A DNA stretch of 64,000 bases from Portunus trituberculatus (GCF_017591435.1 NC_059304.1:22547175-22611174), one strand, 5' to 3'; positions 11,401-24,458 are shown, counted from the first letter of the stretch. The notes: generated by a model from the sequence alone, not told the origin. Made by a program: numbers and translations.

Positions 11401-12020
11401 TATTACTCACTCTAGCCAGCCTCATTCTTTCACATATTCATAAAGTACATGACATGCTTTGTGTATTGAAGATTTATTGTTGTGTGCAGATTTTGAGGAA
11501 AGAGCTGAGAAGGGTGCCAGTGTTGGGACTACAGAGACAGATGAGGCAAGAAAGGACAAAGAGGAAAAGAGAATGAAGTAAGTTTAACCTACAGTGATAC
11601 CTTTGTCATTTGAGTGTTGCTTTCATTATAATTATTCATGTCAGGGTTGGTGGTATCTTTCCTCACACCACAGGCTTAGAGTTTAACAAACATGCACAAT
11701 GCTCTAATTTGGTTGTATTAGTGAAATTATAAGTGGTATATGAGATAAAGTATACAATTAACTTCACCAACATGTGCATATGCAAACCTTTTAAAAATAC
11801 AATCAACATATTAAGCACAAGATATACTCTTGAAGGACTCTGGTTTGCAAAGCTAAGGAGGAAAAACTCATTGACATGCTCCAGTTTCGTGGGTGCAAGG
11901 GGTCAAGCAAAGTATAACCATATCATTGTGGAACTCTACTTGTAACCTTTAATTGCAATCTCAAGATAACATTTGTGTTTCTGTTATTTTGGTTCTAGCT
12001 CAAAGGAAAGGCACAACTAG
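9440..12020 (+). CDS. tentative small three-exon gene (46 aa), or the ends of a larger one
   Basis: Three pieces fit in phase. Exon 1 (9,440-9,470) is ATG...MSRSNSGAVC with donor TGTG|GTATGT. Exon 2 (11,490-11,577) lies between acceptor TTGTTGTGTGCAG and donor ATGAA|GTAAGT and encodes FEERAEKGASVG, TTETDEARKDKEEKRM. Exon 3 (11,999-12,020) follows TTATTTTGGTTCTAG and gives NSKERHN and a TAG stop. Exon 2 is open in only one frame, and that frame joins exon 1 (split GAT) and exon 3 (split AAC). The product would be short, acidic/basic and disordered. I recognise no family. Additional exons may be missed, or exon 3 may belong to another frame, in which 11,999-12,195 is also open and ends in a Glu-rich stretch. 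Confidence 0.35.
9525..9678. mobile_element. 154-bp MITE with 26-bp perfect TIRs and 8-bp TSD
   Basis: The ends are exact inverted repeats (GGCACTGTCCCCGAGAAACC... at the left, the complement ending GGACAGTGCC at the right). They are flanked by the direct repeat TTTATTTC on both sides (9,517-9,524 and 9,679-9,686). An 8-bp target duplication is typical of the hAT, P and Merlin DNA transposon groups; the terminal GG does not decide between them. The interior is non-coding and partly palindromic. It sits in the first intron of the tentative small gene. Confidence 0.9.
9687..11489. other. non-coding stretch with T-rich, (GA)n and (ACT)n repeats
   Basis: 9,905-10,100 is strongly T-rich (poly-T at 9,912-9,929). 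10,180-10,980 is unique-looking sequence without a convincing frame, apart from a weak acceptor (TCCTTTCCACAG) at about 10,929-10,940. (GA)n lies at 11,057-11,101 and (ACT/TAC)n at 11,314-11,399. Confidence 0.6.
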
Positions 12021-12544
12021 CTTAACTCCTGAAATGAGAACTTATCCCATCAATATGAAGGTTGTGTACCATGTGGAGGTGGAGGAGGCAGCAGAGGCTG
12101 AGCAGGAAGAGGAGGAAGTGGGTATTGAGGCAGCAGGTGATGGTAAAAATGGAGGAGCCTTCTACTCTGCTGCATGTAGAAACACCACTCACTAAGCTCC
12201 TCCTGCCACTGCTGTCTGGTATGTCTAGTCCTCCATGATAAGGCAAAAACATCCATTAGAAAAAAGGAAAATTGAGATAACAATGTTGAAGGAGTCATGA
12301 GAAAATATAAAAAGAAAAAAGACAAGATAAGGCTAAATACAACTATTATATGGTAAAATTGGAGCTTTTAAACAAAAAAAAATAACATAATGATAATGAT
12401 ACATATAATATTTTGTTAGTTTAACCTTTCAATCTAATCAGTACTTTTGTGTACCTACTAAATGCAGTTTCTATGTGCTCTAGCACATAGAAGAGGTTAA
12501 TTCATATCAAGAATTAACCTCTTCCAACTCTAACCCGCACCTTC

Positions 12545-12630
<86 letters not shown>

Positions 12631-13774
12631 AAAAAAAAAGCTAAAATGTAAATCAGAAGAGCAGTAGCCTCAGGTGTTATGGCACAGGTGCCTCAGCAGG
12701 GCAAGAAGGAAATGTGTAGGCATCTGCAGTCATACTAAGAGGATAGAGAATGGAGAGTTTTGTGTAGCTGGAGTTCTTGTTTTTTCTTCCAAGACAAAAG
12801 GTGAGTCTCTAGTTTTGCAAATGATGTGTCAGAAAAAGCAATGAGGTTAGTCTCAACAAATGATGTCTTGAGAGGCCTATGGTCCTGGTTTAGCAAAGAT
12901 GCCAACAAAAAAGATACTCACAGCTGAAGCCACCATGACTGACAAGATGTGAACTTCTTTTTTTGTAGTGAGTAGGCAACTGATGACATCACGCTTCTCT
13001 CGCCTCACCGTACATCAAGAAAATGACTTACTAGATAATGCAAATCTTTAAAAAAAGTGATGAAGAGGAAGTAAAAGGAAAAATCTTTAAGGCAATAAAA
13101 ACAATTAAGTTTTGTTAAGAAAATTATTTTGGTTAAATTTAGGTAAGAATGGAAATAATTTATATATATATAAAAAAAAAAAAAAAAAGCCAGAGAAAAA
13201 ATGGTACATTGTGAAAGAGGACTCCACTCCCCTCCCCCTAACCCCATGGAAAGAAATGTGAGCGGATAGTGGTAAGTACAAAATATAGTAGTTAAAGTAA
13301 TATGTAGTAGATTTTTTGGATTGGGCTACACTGTGGTGAAATCTGCTACTTTTCAAGCTTGCTTCTGCTACTTTTCATTAGGAAAATCTGACAACACTGC
13401 CTGTGTGTTGCTTCCTCTGCATTTCTCTTGCCCCAGGCGTTGTCCATGTAGGCCACGCTCCGCCGTTCCACCTCCTGCCTCCACGCCGCTTACAACATTC
13501 CGTGCAAAGCCACCTCCAGCCCTAGCCCTAAGAAGCACAATTTCCTGCCTTTCAAGATAAGCATGAGCTTATAAGAAAGTGTGAGGCAGGTATAGCTCAC
13601 AGTGTGGTTGCAGCACAAATGGGTGTCCCTAGATCAACAATATCATCAATTTAGAAGAAAAGGGACAAGTACCACAAGACCGCTGCAAGTGTTTATATTT
13701 CCAAAAATGTACTGTACAGCACCCTAATGTGTTTAATAAAAAAATGTTCAATATAAATGAAGCCTTTAATAGTA
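12021..13774. other. intergenic, mostly simple sequence
   Basis: A GAG-rich segment (12,075-12,120) is followed by AT-rich DNA, (CA)n with an A-run at 12,548-12,639 and a poly-A run near 13,171-13,188. The 80-residue open frame at 13,321-13,560 has no recognisable features. I see no supported gene. Confidence 0.6.
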
Positions 13775-14835
13775 CAGGCAACCCCCACTTAACGAAGGTT
13801 CACACAACGGAATTTCGCTATAACGAAGGTTTCATTTTACTACCATCTGCTCGTTTAACGAATACCAAACTCGCTTTAACGAAGTTTTATCCAGGTAATT
13901 TTTTTCCAAATTTGAAAGCCCCACTGTATCATGCAAGCTGACAGGCTTTTGAATACATCAGGAGCTGCTGGTACTAAGGCCTGCCTCAGGAGGAATCCTG
14001 AGACACATATAGAATAAAGATCAAGATCAAGCCTCTCGTGGACAACACAGGCTCTGCCGATACAAAGGCCTGACTCAGAAGAAATTCTGTGTCACCTGTA
14101 GCATCAAGATCAAGATCACACGCACCACTCACTGCCCAGTCAAAACATAACAGCGTCACCAGCAGCTCATCTTCCTTAGTTCAACTTACCACCAAAACAC
14201 CCTGCAATGTGGCCTAACGTTCCTAAGAAGACCAGGAAGTGTCTTACTCTCGAAGTGAAGCTGGGTATTATTCACAGACAAGAGAGAGGCCAGAAAACTA
14301 ATAACATTGCTTCCCACCATGGCTTGACTCCATCTACTGTCTACTATTTTCAAGTCAAGATACTCTATTAAGAAGGCTAGTGAGACCTCATCTTCCTTGC
14401 AAGCTAAAAGAACCACCAGAACTCGTGACTCTACAATGGATAAAATGGAAAGCCTTGTGGAAATGTGGTACATAAGTTTTGTATGCAGTACCATGATGCG
14501 CACTTTGTTTACATTCCACAGGTTGCCGGTTAGTGTATTTCCCGTTTCACTCTCCCTCCCTTCATAAAGTTAAGATCATCAACATTATAAAGTTACGTAC
14601 ATACATACATTAGTGTACATTATAATGACTTAAATTAAACTACCTAAATATTTAACTTCATAATTTTTACTTTCATTAAACTTTTTACTGTACTATGATG
14701 CACTCTCACTTTGCTTACTCTCAATGGAAGTTCAAATCAGGGGTTATACTTGTTATAATTAGTTCGCTTAACGAAGTTTCGCTTAACGAAGTGTTTTTTA
14801 GGAACGTAACCCCTTCGTTAAACGGGGGTTGCCTG
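13775..14835 (+). mobile_element. Tigger/pogo-like DNA transposon, copy 1 (internally deleted)
   Basis: The 5' end CAGGCAACCCCCACTTAACG and 3' end CGTTAAACGGGGGTTGCCTG are inverted repeats of the Tigger/pogo type. The target duplication is TA on the left (13,773-13,774); the right side is AA, so one base has changed. The interior contains subterminal AACGAAG repeats and a transposase remnant at 14,207-14,371. At about 1.06 kb it is too short for an intact element. Confidence 0.85.
14207..14371 (+). pseudogene. pogo/Tigger transposase N-terminus (CENP-B-like HTH remnant)
   Basis: The translation gives MWPNVPKKTRKCLTLEVKLG, IIHRQERGQKTNNIASHHGL and TPSTVYY before a stop. The pattern of basic residues, then T-x-E-x-K-x-x-I-I, then a helix-turn-helix with TPSTVYY matches the psq/CENP-B N-terminal DNA-binding domain of Tigger transposases. 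After the stop, DKMESLVEMWYISFV (about 14,440-14,485) resembles a later piece of the same protein. The DDE catalytic domain is missing. Confidence 0.75.
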
Positions 14836-15028
14836 AACTGAATTAGTCTAATAGTCTAAGTGTTTTTTAGAGGTTATAGTGATGATTTGGGGGGTCTAGG
14901 CTGGAGGTTGGTCCCTATCCCCCCTTTATTCTTCAGTATCTTATGGGAAAAATTGCTTCACGATTCGAATAAACGCTGATTCGACCAATGAGAAACCGCC
15001 CTAACCCTGTCGAATTGCGAGGATCCCC

Positions 15029-15104
<76 letters not shown>
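15029..15104. repeat. (GT)n(AT)n compound microsatellite
   Basis: A short GT run is followed by about 58 bp of AT, directly against the left end of Tigger copy 2, whose TA target lies in this array. Confidence 0.9.
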
Positions 15105-15105
<1 letters not shown>

Positions 15106-15106
15106 A

Positions 15107-16051
15107 CAGGTATCCCCCGCTTAACGAAGGTTCACACAACGAAATTTTGCTACAATGAAGGTTTCATTTTACTACCATCTGCTCGTTTAACGAACACCAA
15201 ACTCTGTTTTATCCAGGTAATTTTTTCCAAGCTTGAAAGCACAGCCGTATCACGCAAGCCGACAGGCTTTTGAATACACCAGGTGCTGTCAATACTAAGG
15301 CCTGCCTCAGGAGAAATCCTGGGACACCTGTGGAATCAAGATCAAGATCAAGCCTCTCATGGACAACACGCGAACCAGCAACAGCAACAGCTTGTCTTCC
15401 CTCACTCAACTTACCACCAAAACACCCTGCAATGTAGCCTAGCGTTCCTAAGAAGACCAGGAAGTCTCTTACTCTCGAAGTGAAGCTGGATATTATTCAT
15501 AGACATAAGAGAGGCGAGAAAACCATAGCAATGCTCGCCACCATCTTGCCTCCATTTATTGTCTCTACTATTTTCAAGTCAGCAGACTATTAAGAAGGCT
15601 GGTGAGACCGTATCTTCCTTGGAAGCTAAAAGAACCACCTGAACTCGTTACTATAATGGATAAAATGGAAATCCTTGTGGAAATGTGGTACATAAGTTTT
15701 GTATGTGATACAATGATACGCCCTTTGTTTACATTCCACAGGTTGCCGGTTAGTGTCTTTCCCGTTTCACATTCCCTCCCTTCATAAATTTAAGATCATC
15801 AACATTGTAAAGTTACGTACATACATACATTAGTGTACATTATAATGACTTAAATTAAACTGCCTAAATGTTTAACTTCATACTTTTTACTTTCATTAAA
15901 ACTTTTACTGTACTATGATGCACTCTCGTTTTGTTTACTCACAATGGAAGTTCAAGTCAGGGGTTAAACTTGTTATAATTGGTTTGCTTAACAGAGTTTC
16001 ACTTAATGAAGAGTTTTTAGGAATGTAACCCCTTCGTTAAGCGGGGCTTGC

Positions 16052-16054
<3 letters not shown>
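15107..16054 (+). mobile_element. Tigger/pogo-like DNA transposon, copy 2
   Basis: The ends CAGGTATCCCCCGCTTAACG and CGTTAAGCGGGGCTTGCCTG are flanked by TA on both sides (15,105-15,106 and 16,055-16,056), the expected target duplication. It was inserted into an (AT)n array, which continues on the right to 16,113. The interior is collinear with copy 1 (13,775-14,835), including the HTH remnant (MWPSVPKKTRKSLTLEVKLD at about 15,434), but with more indels. Confidence 0.88.

Positions 16055-16113
<59 letters not shown>
16055..16113. repeat. (TA)n microsatellite
   Basis: A pure TA run of about 59 bp forms the right-hand remainder of the array that received Tigger copy 2. Confidence 0.92.
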
Positions 16114-16116
<3 letters not shown>

Positions 16117-16203
16117 CTATTGTTGTACTAGCTTGTAATAGTAGGAACAGTGGCAAGGATGACACCGATGGAAGTAACAATGGTAGTGTCTGCTGCAGGT
16201 AAC

Positions 16204-18557
16204 TTAGAAGGAGGTAACAGGGCGGGTTTTGCGGTGTTCCTTGATCCTGGGCAGCTGATAGATCTTTTCAGCCTGTGCGTTGATCCTTGGGAACTTTTGG
16301 CGCAAATCAGGCAGCGGCTGGAACACCTCCTCCATGGCACGCCCGATGGCCAGGTCCGCCCATGTCATCTGCCGAGACACGGGAGTGAAAGCTGAGTGTT
16401 ACTGCCATGGCCCCAGTTTTGAGAGAGAGAGAGAGAGAGAGTACAGTACTATGGCATATGATGTTTGTTGAGTAGGAGCACGATGCATTGACGTCATTAT
16501 TTGTAAGTTTGTAAATGACGTATTGAATATGCTCATAAGAGTAATTTCCTATTCCTCTTCCTATTTCTGGTTATAGTAGACCTTGCTCTGTTACATGCAT
16601 GTGATGGTTGTTTTGCCTCAACTTGTTAGTGATAAATTGCTCCTGAAGGTCTTATCCTGAATACATTTGGTGTCAAGTTCTTCATGTCATGTGTAAATAT
16701 ATTGTACTATGTTCATTCCTTAATTTCTATGAGGGAAGAAGTCATCTGACCTTACCTCATCTCATTCTTGTCCTTCATCTTTTTTTATGTTATTTTCTGT
16801 TCCATTTCCATATTGTCCATGAAGAGTATTGTGCTATGCCCTTTCTCCATGCATTATCTTGCACTCCCTCACATCTTGTCTTTCTATATCTTTCCTTTAT
16901 GTGTTAACTAATCACTATCCAGGCCTTGCAAATACTATATGGTGGATATATATCAAGTGAGGTAACAAGGGAGATGTGGATGTAATTTCTGGGGTTAGTA
17001 AGTATGATGGGGCAAGAATTCAAGGAGATAAGAAGAAACTGGCTCTCTAGCTGGATAACAGGTAATAGTTACAGAAATTGGTTGTAAGTGCAAAATCAGT
17101 GGAGAGCTTAAAAACAACATTAAACAAATTAGATGACAGGGACAGCCATGTGTTGATTCTTGCAGCTTTCCTTATGTTCCTAAGTTCTAATTTCCAGTTG
17201 TGGTTGACGAGAGAGCTTGGCAACCTCACCTTGTCCTCAACGAACCACTCCTTGCCCTGCAATTGTTGTTCTAGACGCTCCATCAGTGGCCCCAGCGTCT
17301 GTGGTAAGTACTCCTCTCTCAGCTTCTTCTGCTTCTCCTCTTCAGTCTGGTCCTCCGGCGAACTGGTGGTAGACAGCCAAGATGTATTAGACTAAGAGGT
17401 GAACGCACTTCAGTCTTGAAATCATTGACGTAGCGCGGGAGGCTTTTAAAACCCAGAATCGTGACGTCAGCATGTCAACCAACTAGGACAAATTTTAATT
17501 GTGGAATATAGGTGTTCTGCATATTTCTTTTATTTGAGTGGTTATCTTTTAGTATCTTGGTTACTAAGTTTAGTAGATATAATGCCACTAACTGTATTTT
17601 GTTTCTTAGTGATTTGCAAGAAAATATGGGGATATGCCACCATCTCTACCATATGTTTTAATTTAAACTACCACCACATACTTACAATATTTGCATTTCC
17701 AACTTAATATTAGCTTCACCAGCATCTACTGTGATCGTTTCACAAGCATAGCACATACCACTGACTTTACTAGAACCACTACCATACCACATTCTTCACT
17801 AGAACTAAGATGTATTAAACTAGAACCACCACCACTTACTTTACTAGAACCTAGTATTACCACCACCACCACTTATTTACTACAAACACCATCACCACTT
17901 ACAAAATACACAGTTTCTTACCTTTAAATGCTGGTGGATGGTTTATTCCCTGGCATCTGTGTCCTCGTGATGGCAGATTCTGATCAGGAATTGCATCCTG
18001 TCTTAAATTTCTCACAGTTCGTGGAACCGGCAAATTTAAAAGCTTGTACTTCAGATTTCGTTCAATCTGGGCTGAACTAAAATGTCGTTCACAAATCACA
18101 CCATACTTAATATTAATATGGTCTGAACGGAAACGCTTATGGATCCACTGTCTAGCAAGGTTATCATTAGATGGGAATTTATGGTATCTTAGGTTGCTGT
18201 CATACTGGTGTACATCCAAATACAGCGCACACTCTTGCTTTACCCATTTAACTATTAATATCGTAATACAAAGCCCGTGAAAAGTACACAATTGCTGATA
18301 AAATCTGCCACACGTGAACACACCACCACAACACTAGACGTAAACAATACACATGGTGGCGTCAACGGTTCCAATAATGTCGAATTGCGTTCACCTTTAA
18401 TACATCTTGGTAGAGACAGCAGTGTGGTGAGAGGGGGAGGGAGAGGGAGGGAGGGAAGGGAATACGTAAAGAAATAAGTGAAGGAGAGGCATTAGGAAAT
18501 ATGAAGGTGAATAAGAAAATAAAAGGAGATTGGAAAGAGATATCAGAAAGCATTTGT

Positions 18558-18602
<45 letters not shown>

Positions 18603-19316
18603 CATGGTGGCATTGCTCTCCCATCTCTGAAGAATATTTGGCAAATCTGATTAAACTTACTGTAGCCTGATGAAGCACTCCTTTGGAAGGGATGTCTCAG
18701 ACTCCCTATGTTCCTATGCTCACAACATTATGAGTAGAAAAGGAAAGCTTATCTCTTTAACAAGGCCCCACGTTCTGCAGTATGCTCTTCCCTAATTTTT
18801 CTCTGCTCTCCCTCACTACTGCTCCATCACCTGACTCAACAGCTCTTAGCACACTCCCCATCCTCGAGGCACTGTGTCCATCACCACTCACACGATATCG
18901 AACAAAGCGAAGAGAACATCCTTAAATGTATCGACGAGGGCATCACACTGCGCGGCACGCCAAGAACATTGAGGCACCAGACCTGCCTTGGTGGCCAGGT
19001 AGCGGCCGATGGCTGACGATTGCAGTAACAATTCGCCGTCCACCTCCAGCGTTGGTAACTTGCCCCCGAGTGTTGCTGCAAGGGAGATGCATCATGTGTA
19101 TAGAGGCAGTGTGTGAGTAACACAAAGTCTGGAGAGACATTTAACATGCATGTAGGAACACAATTTAGGGACAGCTGACTCACCTTTCTTTCTCTCGGGC
19201 CACTCGGACAGCTCGACCCTCTCCTGCGTGAATGGTATTTTCCCGTAGAGGAAGATCCAGCGGATGAGCTCCCCCATGCCGCGGCCGTTGAAATAGGTGA
19301 GCTTGTACTCAGGCAT
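16204..19316 (-). CDS. sigma-class glutathione S-transferase, gene A (4 coding exons)
   Basis: Cytosolic enzyme of glutathione conjugation; sigma-class members can also isomerise prostaglandin H2. Exons on the minus strand are 19,184-19,316, 18,892-19,075, 17,230-17,362 and 16,204-16,368, all with GT/AG borders and matching phases (1, 2, 0). They give 204 residues, the usual sigma length. Exon 1 encodes MPEYKLTYFNGRGMGELIRW, with the catalytic Tyr8 and the GRG..E..R/W glutathione-site pattern. Exon 2 has GGKLPTLEVDGELLLQSSAI, with the conserved Pro of the thioredoxin fold and the Gln-Ser glutathione contacts. Exon 3 is a charged helix ending KEWFVEDK. Exon 4 has MTWADLAIGRAMEEVF, the usual helix-6 N-cap region (T-x-A-D). 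Neighbouring gene B has the same exon pattern, so this is a tandem pair. A THAP-domain exon lies in intron 2. Confidence 0.93.
16369..17229 (-). other. GST-A intron 3
   Basis: The intron carries a short (GA)n at 16,421-16,441 but otherwise looks unique. The donor is AAG|GTGAGG at 17,230/17,229 and the acceptor is GTCTCGGCAG at about 16,369-16,378. I see no internal gene. Confidence 0.8.
17922..18321 (-). CDS. THAP-domain (C2CH zinc finger) first exon nested in GST-A intron 2
   Basis: The frame encodes KQECALYLDVHQ, then RYHKFPSNDNLARQWIHKRF, GVICERHFSSAQIERN and LPVPRTVRNLRQDAIPDQNL. This is the THAP pattern: an FP after the first Cys region, a W, then C-E-x-H-F and a closing AVPT-like segment. 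THAP domains bind DNA and occur in host regulators and in P-element transposases. The usual first C-x2-4-C pair is incomplete here, since only one Cys precedes the RYHKFP block, so the zinc site may be damaged or a short upstream exon is missing. A good donor, CATTTAAAG|GTAAGAAAC, ends the exon at 17,922. No downstream exon was found before GST exon 3. The strand is the same as the GST gene. The Met start is uncertain. Confidence 0.65.
18421..18600. repeat. GGGA-rich stretch and (GA)n in GST-A intron 2
   Basis: A purine-rich GGGAGGGAGAGGG block lies at about 18,430-18,460 and a pure (GA)n of 40 bp at 18,561-18,600. Confidence 0.85.
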
Positions 19317-19599
19317 GATGATGACGGGGCTTGAAGGGAGACAAGGTGCTGCGTTACTGATTTATAGAGAGAAAACTTTTATTGTTGAACGTACGATGGC
19401 GGCGATCCCACAATGTACATGAAAAGATTTAAAGATGTGTTTCTTACAGTTTTTAGATTAATTTTTCCAAAGACAATAGAATGAGAGCACACTGTAAAAG
19501 AATAAAAGGACAAGTCATATGCAGCTATATGCATTAACAGCACAATGAAGAAACTTATACGTATACGTTATTATTAGTGTTTTATTTTTTGTTTTGTTT

Positions 19600-20640
19600 T
19601 ATGGGCAAAAAAAAAAAAAAAAAAAAAAAGGCCCACGTGAATGCTGGTTCTCTAAAAGATAAGTAGAGGGTTAGCCAAAATTAGGGAGAAAATGTCTTGA
19701 TACCTCCCTGTTAAAAGAAATCAAGTCGTAGGAAGACGGAAATACGGAAGCAGGTAGGGAGTTCCATAGTTTACCAGAGAAAGGTATGAATTGTTGAGAG
19801 TACTGGTTAATTCTTGCATTAGAAAGGAAGAAGAATGCCTTGTGCAGCGAGGCCGCAGAAGGAGGGGAGGTATGCAGTTAGCAAGATCAGTAGAACAGTT
19901 AGCATGAAAATAGCGATAAAAGATAGAAAGAGATGCAACATTTCGGCGGTGAGAAAGAGGCTGAAGACAGTTAGTCAGAGGAGGGGAGGTGATGAGACGA
20001 AAAGCCCTTGATTCCACCCTCTCTAATAAAACTGTGAGTGGAACCTCCCCAAACATGCGAAGAGTACTCCATACAGGGGCGGATAAAGCCCTTGTACAGA
20101 GTTAGCAGTTGGAGTGGTGAGAAAAACTGGCAGAGATGCCTCAGAACGCTTAACTTCATAGAAGCTGTTTTAACAAGAGATGAGATGTGAAGTTTCTAGT
20201 TTAGATTATGAATAAAAGACAGACCGAGGATATTCAGTGTGGAAGAGGGAGACAGTTGAGTGTCATGGAAGAAGAGGGGATAGTTGTCTGGAAGGTTGTG
20301 TCGAATTGATAGATGGAGGCATTGAAAACTACTAGATTTTCTCTGCTCTAAACGGAAATCTTAGAAAGATCAGAAGTCAGGCATTCTGTGGCGTCCCTGC
20401 GTGATCTGTTGACTTCCTAACGGGTTGGTAGTTTCTGAAAGGACGTGGAAAGATGTAGGGTGGTATCATCAGCGTAGGAGTGAATAGGGCAAGAAGTTTG
20501 GTTGAGATCATTAATGAAGAATAGAAAGTGGGTGACAGGACAAAACCTTAAGGAACACCACTATTAATAAGTTTATAAGTTCCTGTTTCTGTATTCATTC
20601 CGTGGCACACTAGGAGAACCTTTCAGGTAATGGAAACTAT
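19600..20640 (-). pseudogene. LINE-C fragment: RT palm to C-terminus, degraded
   Basis: The minus-strand translation gives a catalytic box in HSYADDTTLHL (about 20,465-20,495), then YPLFFNDTQLSASSTLNILG, LYKGFIRPCMEYSSHVWGGS (about 20,040-20,100) and LQPLSHRRNVASLSIFYRYF (about 19,905-19,970) with frameshifts between. The endonuclease fragment at 37,053-37,948 appears to belong to the same crustacean LINE family. A 23-base poly-A run at about 19,607-19,629 lies beyond its 3' end. 5'-truncated and not functional. Confidence 0.82.
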
Positions 20641-20732
20641 CATGGGCAGGTCAAGTCAGTATGCTACTGGTGGCGGTAGTAGTGGTGGTGGTGGTGAAGC
20701 TTCATTACTGTTACATTAAGAAAGATACTGGG

Positions 20733-20790
<58 letters not shown>

Positions 20791-21301
20791 ATGACTGAAT
20801 AAAATGTGGGAGTAAGAGATAGAAGGGCAGAGCACGACACGGAGGGCGGAAGTGGGTAGCGCGGAGAGGAGAGAGGGGCATAACACTGGAAGGGGCTGGT
20901 CATTGTGGGGAGTTAGCGAGTGTCTCTCACTGATACGCGGAGGAATGCTTGTCATGGTGATGAAGCTTTGAATAAATTCTGTACAGAGCACACCTGTGCT
21001 GAAAACGTGACTGCCGTTGCTTTCCTCCCTTCTCGCTTGCTACTGTCATACTACTACTACTACTACTACCAATGAAAATGAAGTCATAGGGAACAAAATA
21101 AGTCCGTCATAACTACACCTATCTATCTATCAATCTATCTATCTACCTCTAGATTTATTTATCCTCTATGTATTTTTGTCTGGGTTTACGTAAGTTACAA
21201 CGCAAAGAACTGTAATTTGCGTACACAACAGGCTGACATGTGAGGTGATGTTAGTTAGGATTATTTGCAGAGATTTATTGGTGTGTGTGTGCGTGCGTGC
21301 G
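20641..21301. other. intergenic with (TC)n, (CTA)n and (CTAT)n
   Basis: A 52-bp (TC)n lies at 20,734-20,785, short (ACT)n near 21,050-21,070 and (CTAT)n near 21,121-21,145. I see no gene. Confidence 0.7.
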
Positions 21302-21594
21302 TAATTCAATGTTTGATCTGCTGCAGTCTCTGACGAGACAGCCAGACGTTACCCTACGGAACGAGCTCAGAGCTCATTATTTCCGATCTTGGGATAGGTC
21401 TGAGACCAGGCACACACCACACACCGGGACAACAAGGTCACAACTCCTCGATTTACATCCCGTACCTACTCACTGCTAGGTGAACAGGGGCTACACGTGA
21501 AAGGAGACACACCCAAATATCTCCACCCGGCCGGGGAATCGAACCCCGGTCATCTGGCTTGTGAAGCCAGCGCTCTAACCACTGAGCTACCGGG

Positions 21595-21596
<2 letters not shown>
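21302..21596 (-). mobile_element. tRNA-Val-derived SINE, copy 3
   Basis: The minus-strand sequence begins GGCCCGGTAGCTCAGTGG and carries the CTGGC-TTCACAA-GCCAG anticodon arm, a B box and the full body. Its end has TGAATTAC and then CGCACGCACGCACAC. (AC)n-type repeats flank both ends in the SINE's orientation. Confidence 0.88.

Positions 21597-21672
<76 letters not shown>
21597..21672. repeat. (GT)n(GC)n(AC)n imperfect palindromic microsatellite
   Basis: About 28 bp of GT, then GCGCGCGCGC, then about 35 bp of CA. The run abuts the SINE head and could fold on itself. Confidence 0.85.
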
Positions 21673-21674
<2 letters not shown>

Positions 21675-21834
21675 AATGCAGGTGTTACGGACTAAAATGT
21701 GAATGCATGTTTGATGTTAGACTGCGAGTGACTGATTCAGTAGTACCAGTACTCACAGTGGCGGTGTGGGGCTGTGGGCGGCGGTGGTGGTGTCAGCAGT
21801 GGGCCGTGGCGGCAGGCTTAGGAAGACCACCGCC

Positions 21835-23284
<1,450 letters not shown>

Positions 23285-23627
23285 TGTTTGGCGGCTTTTG
23301 CGCCGCTGTGTGCCTTAAAATCACTGAGGGATGCATGCCAGTCCTGCTCTTCCAATCCTCCTCCTCCCTCTAACAAGTAACCTTAATATCTCATTATACA
23401 TATATTTTTTAGCACGACATTCATAACTTGCTCCAATCTGATGTCCCTCTCATGCACAACAACGCTGCAATGACGAAAAGTTGGAAGTGTGTGTTGGTAT
23501 ATCTCGATCTGTAGTACCGGAGCGGAGGAGTACAGTGGAGGATTGGAGCAGTGTGGAGGAAAGTAGGGATGGGACGGATGCGATAATCTCTTCCAATGTT
23601 CAGAGGGAGTGTCACTTGCATGAACAT

Positions 23628-23686
<59 letters not shown>

Positions 23687-24216
23687 AATGTATTTGGAAT
23701 TAATTGTTTTAGTTGATTTAGAAATAGTTTATTTTATCAGTGGTCCGAACATTACATATCTGTCACGTGCCAGGCTGATTGTTGGCAAAATTAGTGACAA
23801 ACTATACTGAAAACATCAATAGAAAAAATAATAACAACAATAGATGATGATGGAGAGAATGGATGAAGTACTTTCAGGTGTCACGTAGTGTGTTCGTGAC
23901 GTGAGTGTTCCCGAACTAACCTTCCGGTGTGGCAGTGAGGCGCACACAGCACTGTGCTTCCGTGAAAGGGAAAGAGAAATGTACGTGTGGTAGAGAAGAG
24001 AGAAGGAATGTACCAGTGCTTTACGAAGGCACACATGAAAGCATTTTTATGGTGGAGACAACGCCTGAGTGACCACAAGGAGTAGTAAGTGGTAATAGTA
24101 ATAGAAAGTACTCGTGATGGTAATGTCGGGTCGCCTTGTGTGCGGGTCGCTGTGTTCGGAAAGCTGTTTATGCCTCCTCACCAGTGTAGAAGGATGTGTC
24201 AGGTCTCATGGTCAAT
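23285..24216. other. sequence between S1 and GST-B, including GST-B 3' flank
   Basis: This contains a (CT)n at 23,632-23,684 and otherwise unique-looking DNA. From about 24,090 on it matches 43,330-43,460 (GATGGTAATGTCG, GGAAAGCTGTTTATGCCTCC, TGTCAGGTCTCATGGTCAAT), so the GST-B 3' UTR is part of the segmental duplication. Confidence 0.7.
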
Positions 24217-24458
24217 TTAGAAGGGTAAGTTTTTAGGCCTCTTCGCCCTCCACTCCTTGATCTTGGGCAACTGCTGTATCTTCTCGGCGTGGGCAGCGAC
24301 GTGGGGATACTTACTGACTACATCAGAGAAGTGAAGCACCATTTCATCAATGGAGCGAGAGATAGCCAAGTCAGCCCAAGTCATCTGTAGAGAAAAAGAA
24401 AAAAGTTTAAGGGACGTAAAACAAAAGATACCGTCGCTAACCTAACTGATCATGAAAG

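Noticed and set aside
11012..11576. Tyr-rich and Thr-rich frames at 11.2-11.4 kb
   Set aside because: They come from the (ACT)n array. Only the exon-like piece 11,490-11,577 with splice borders was kept.
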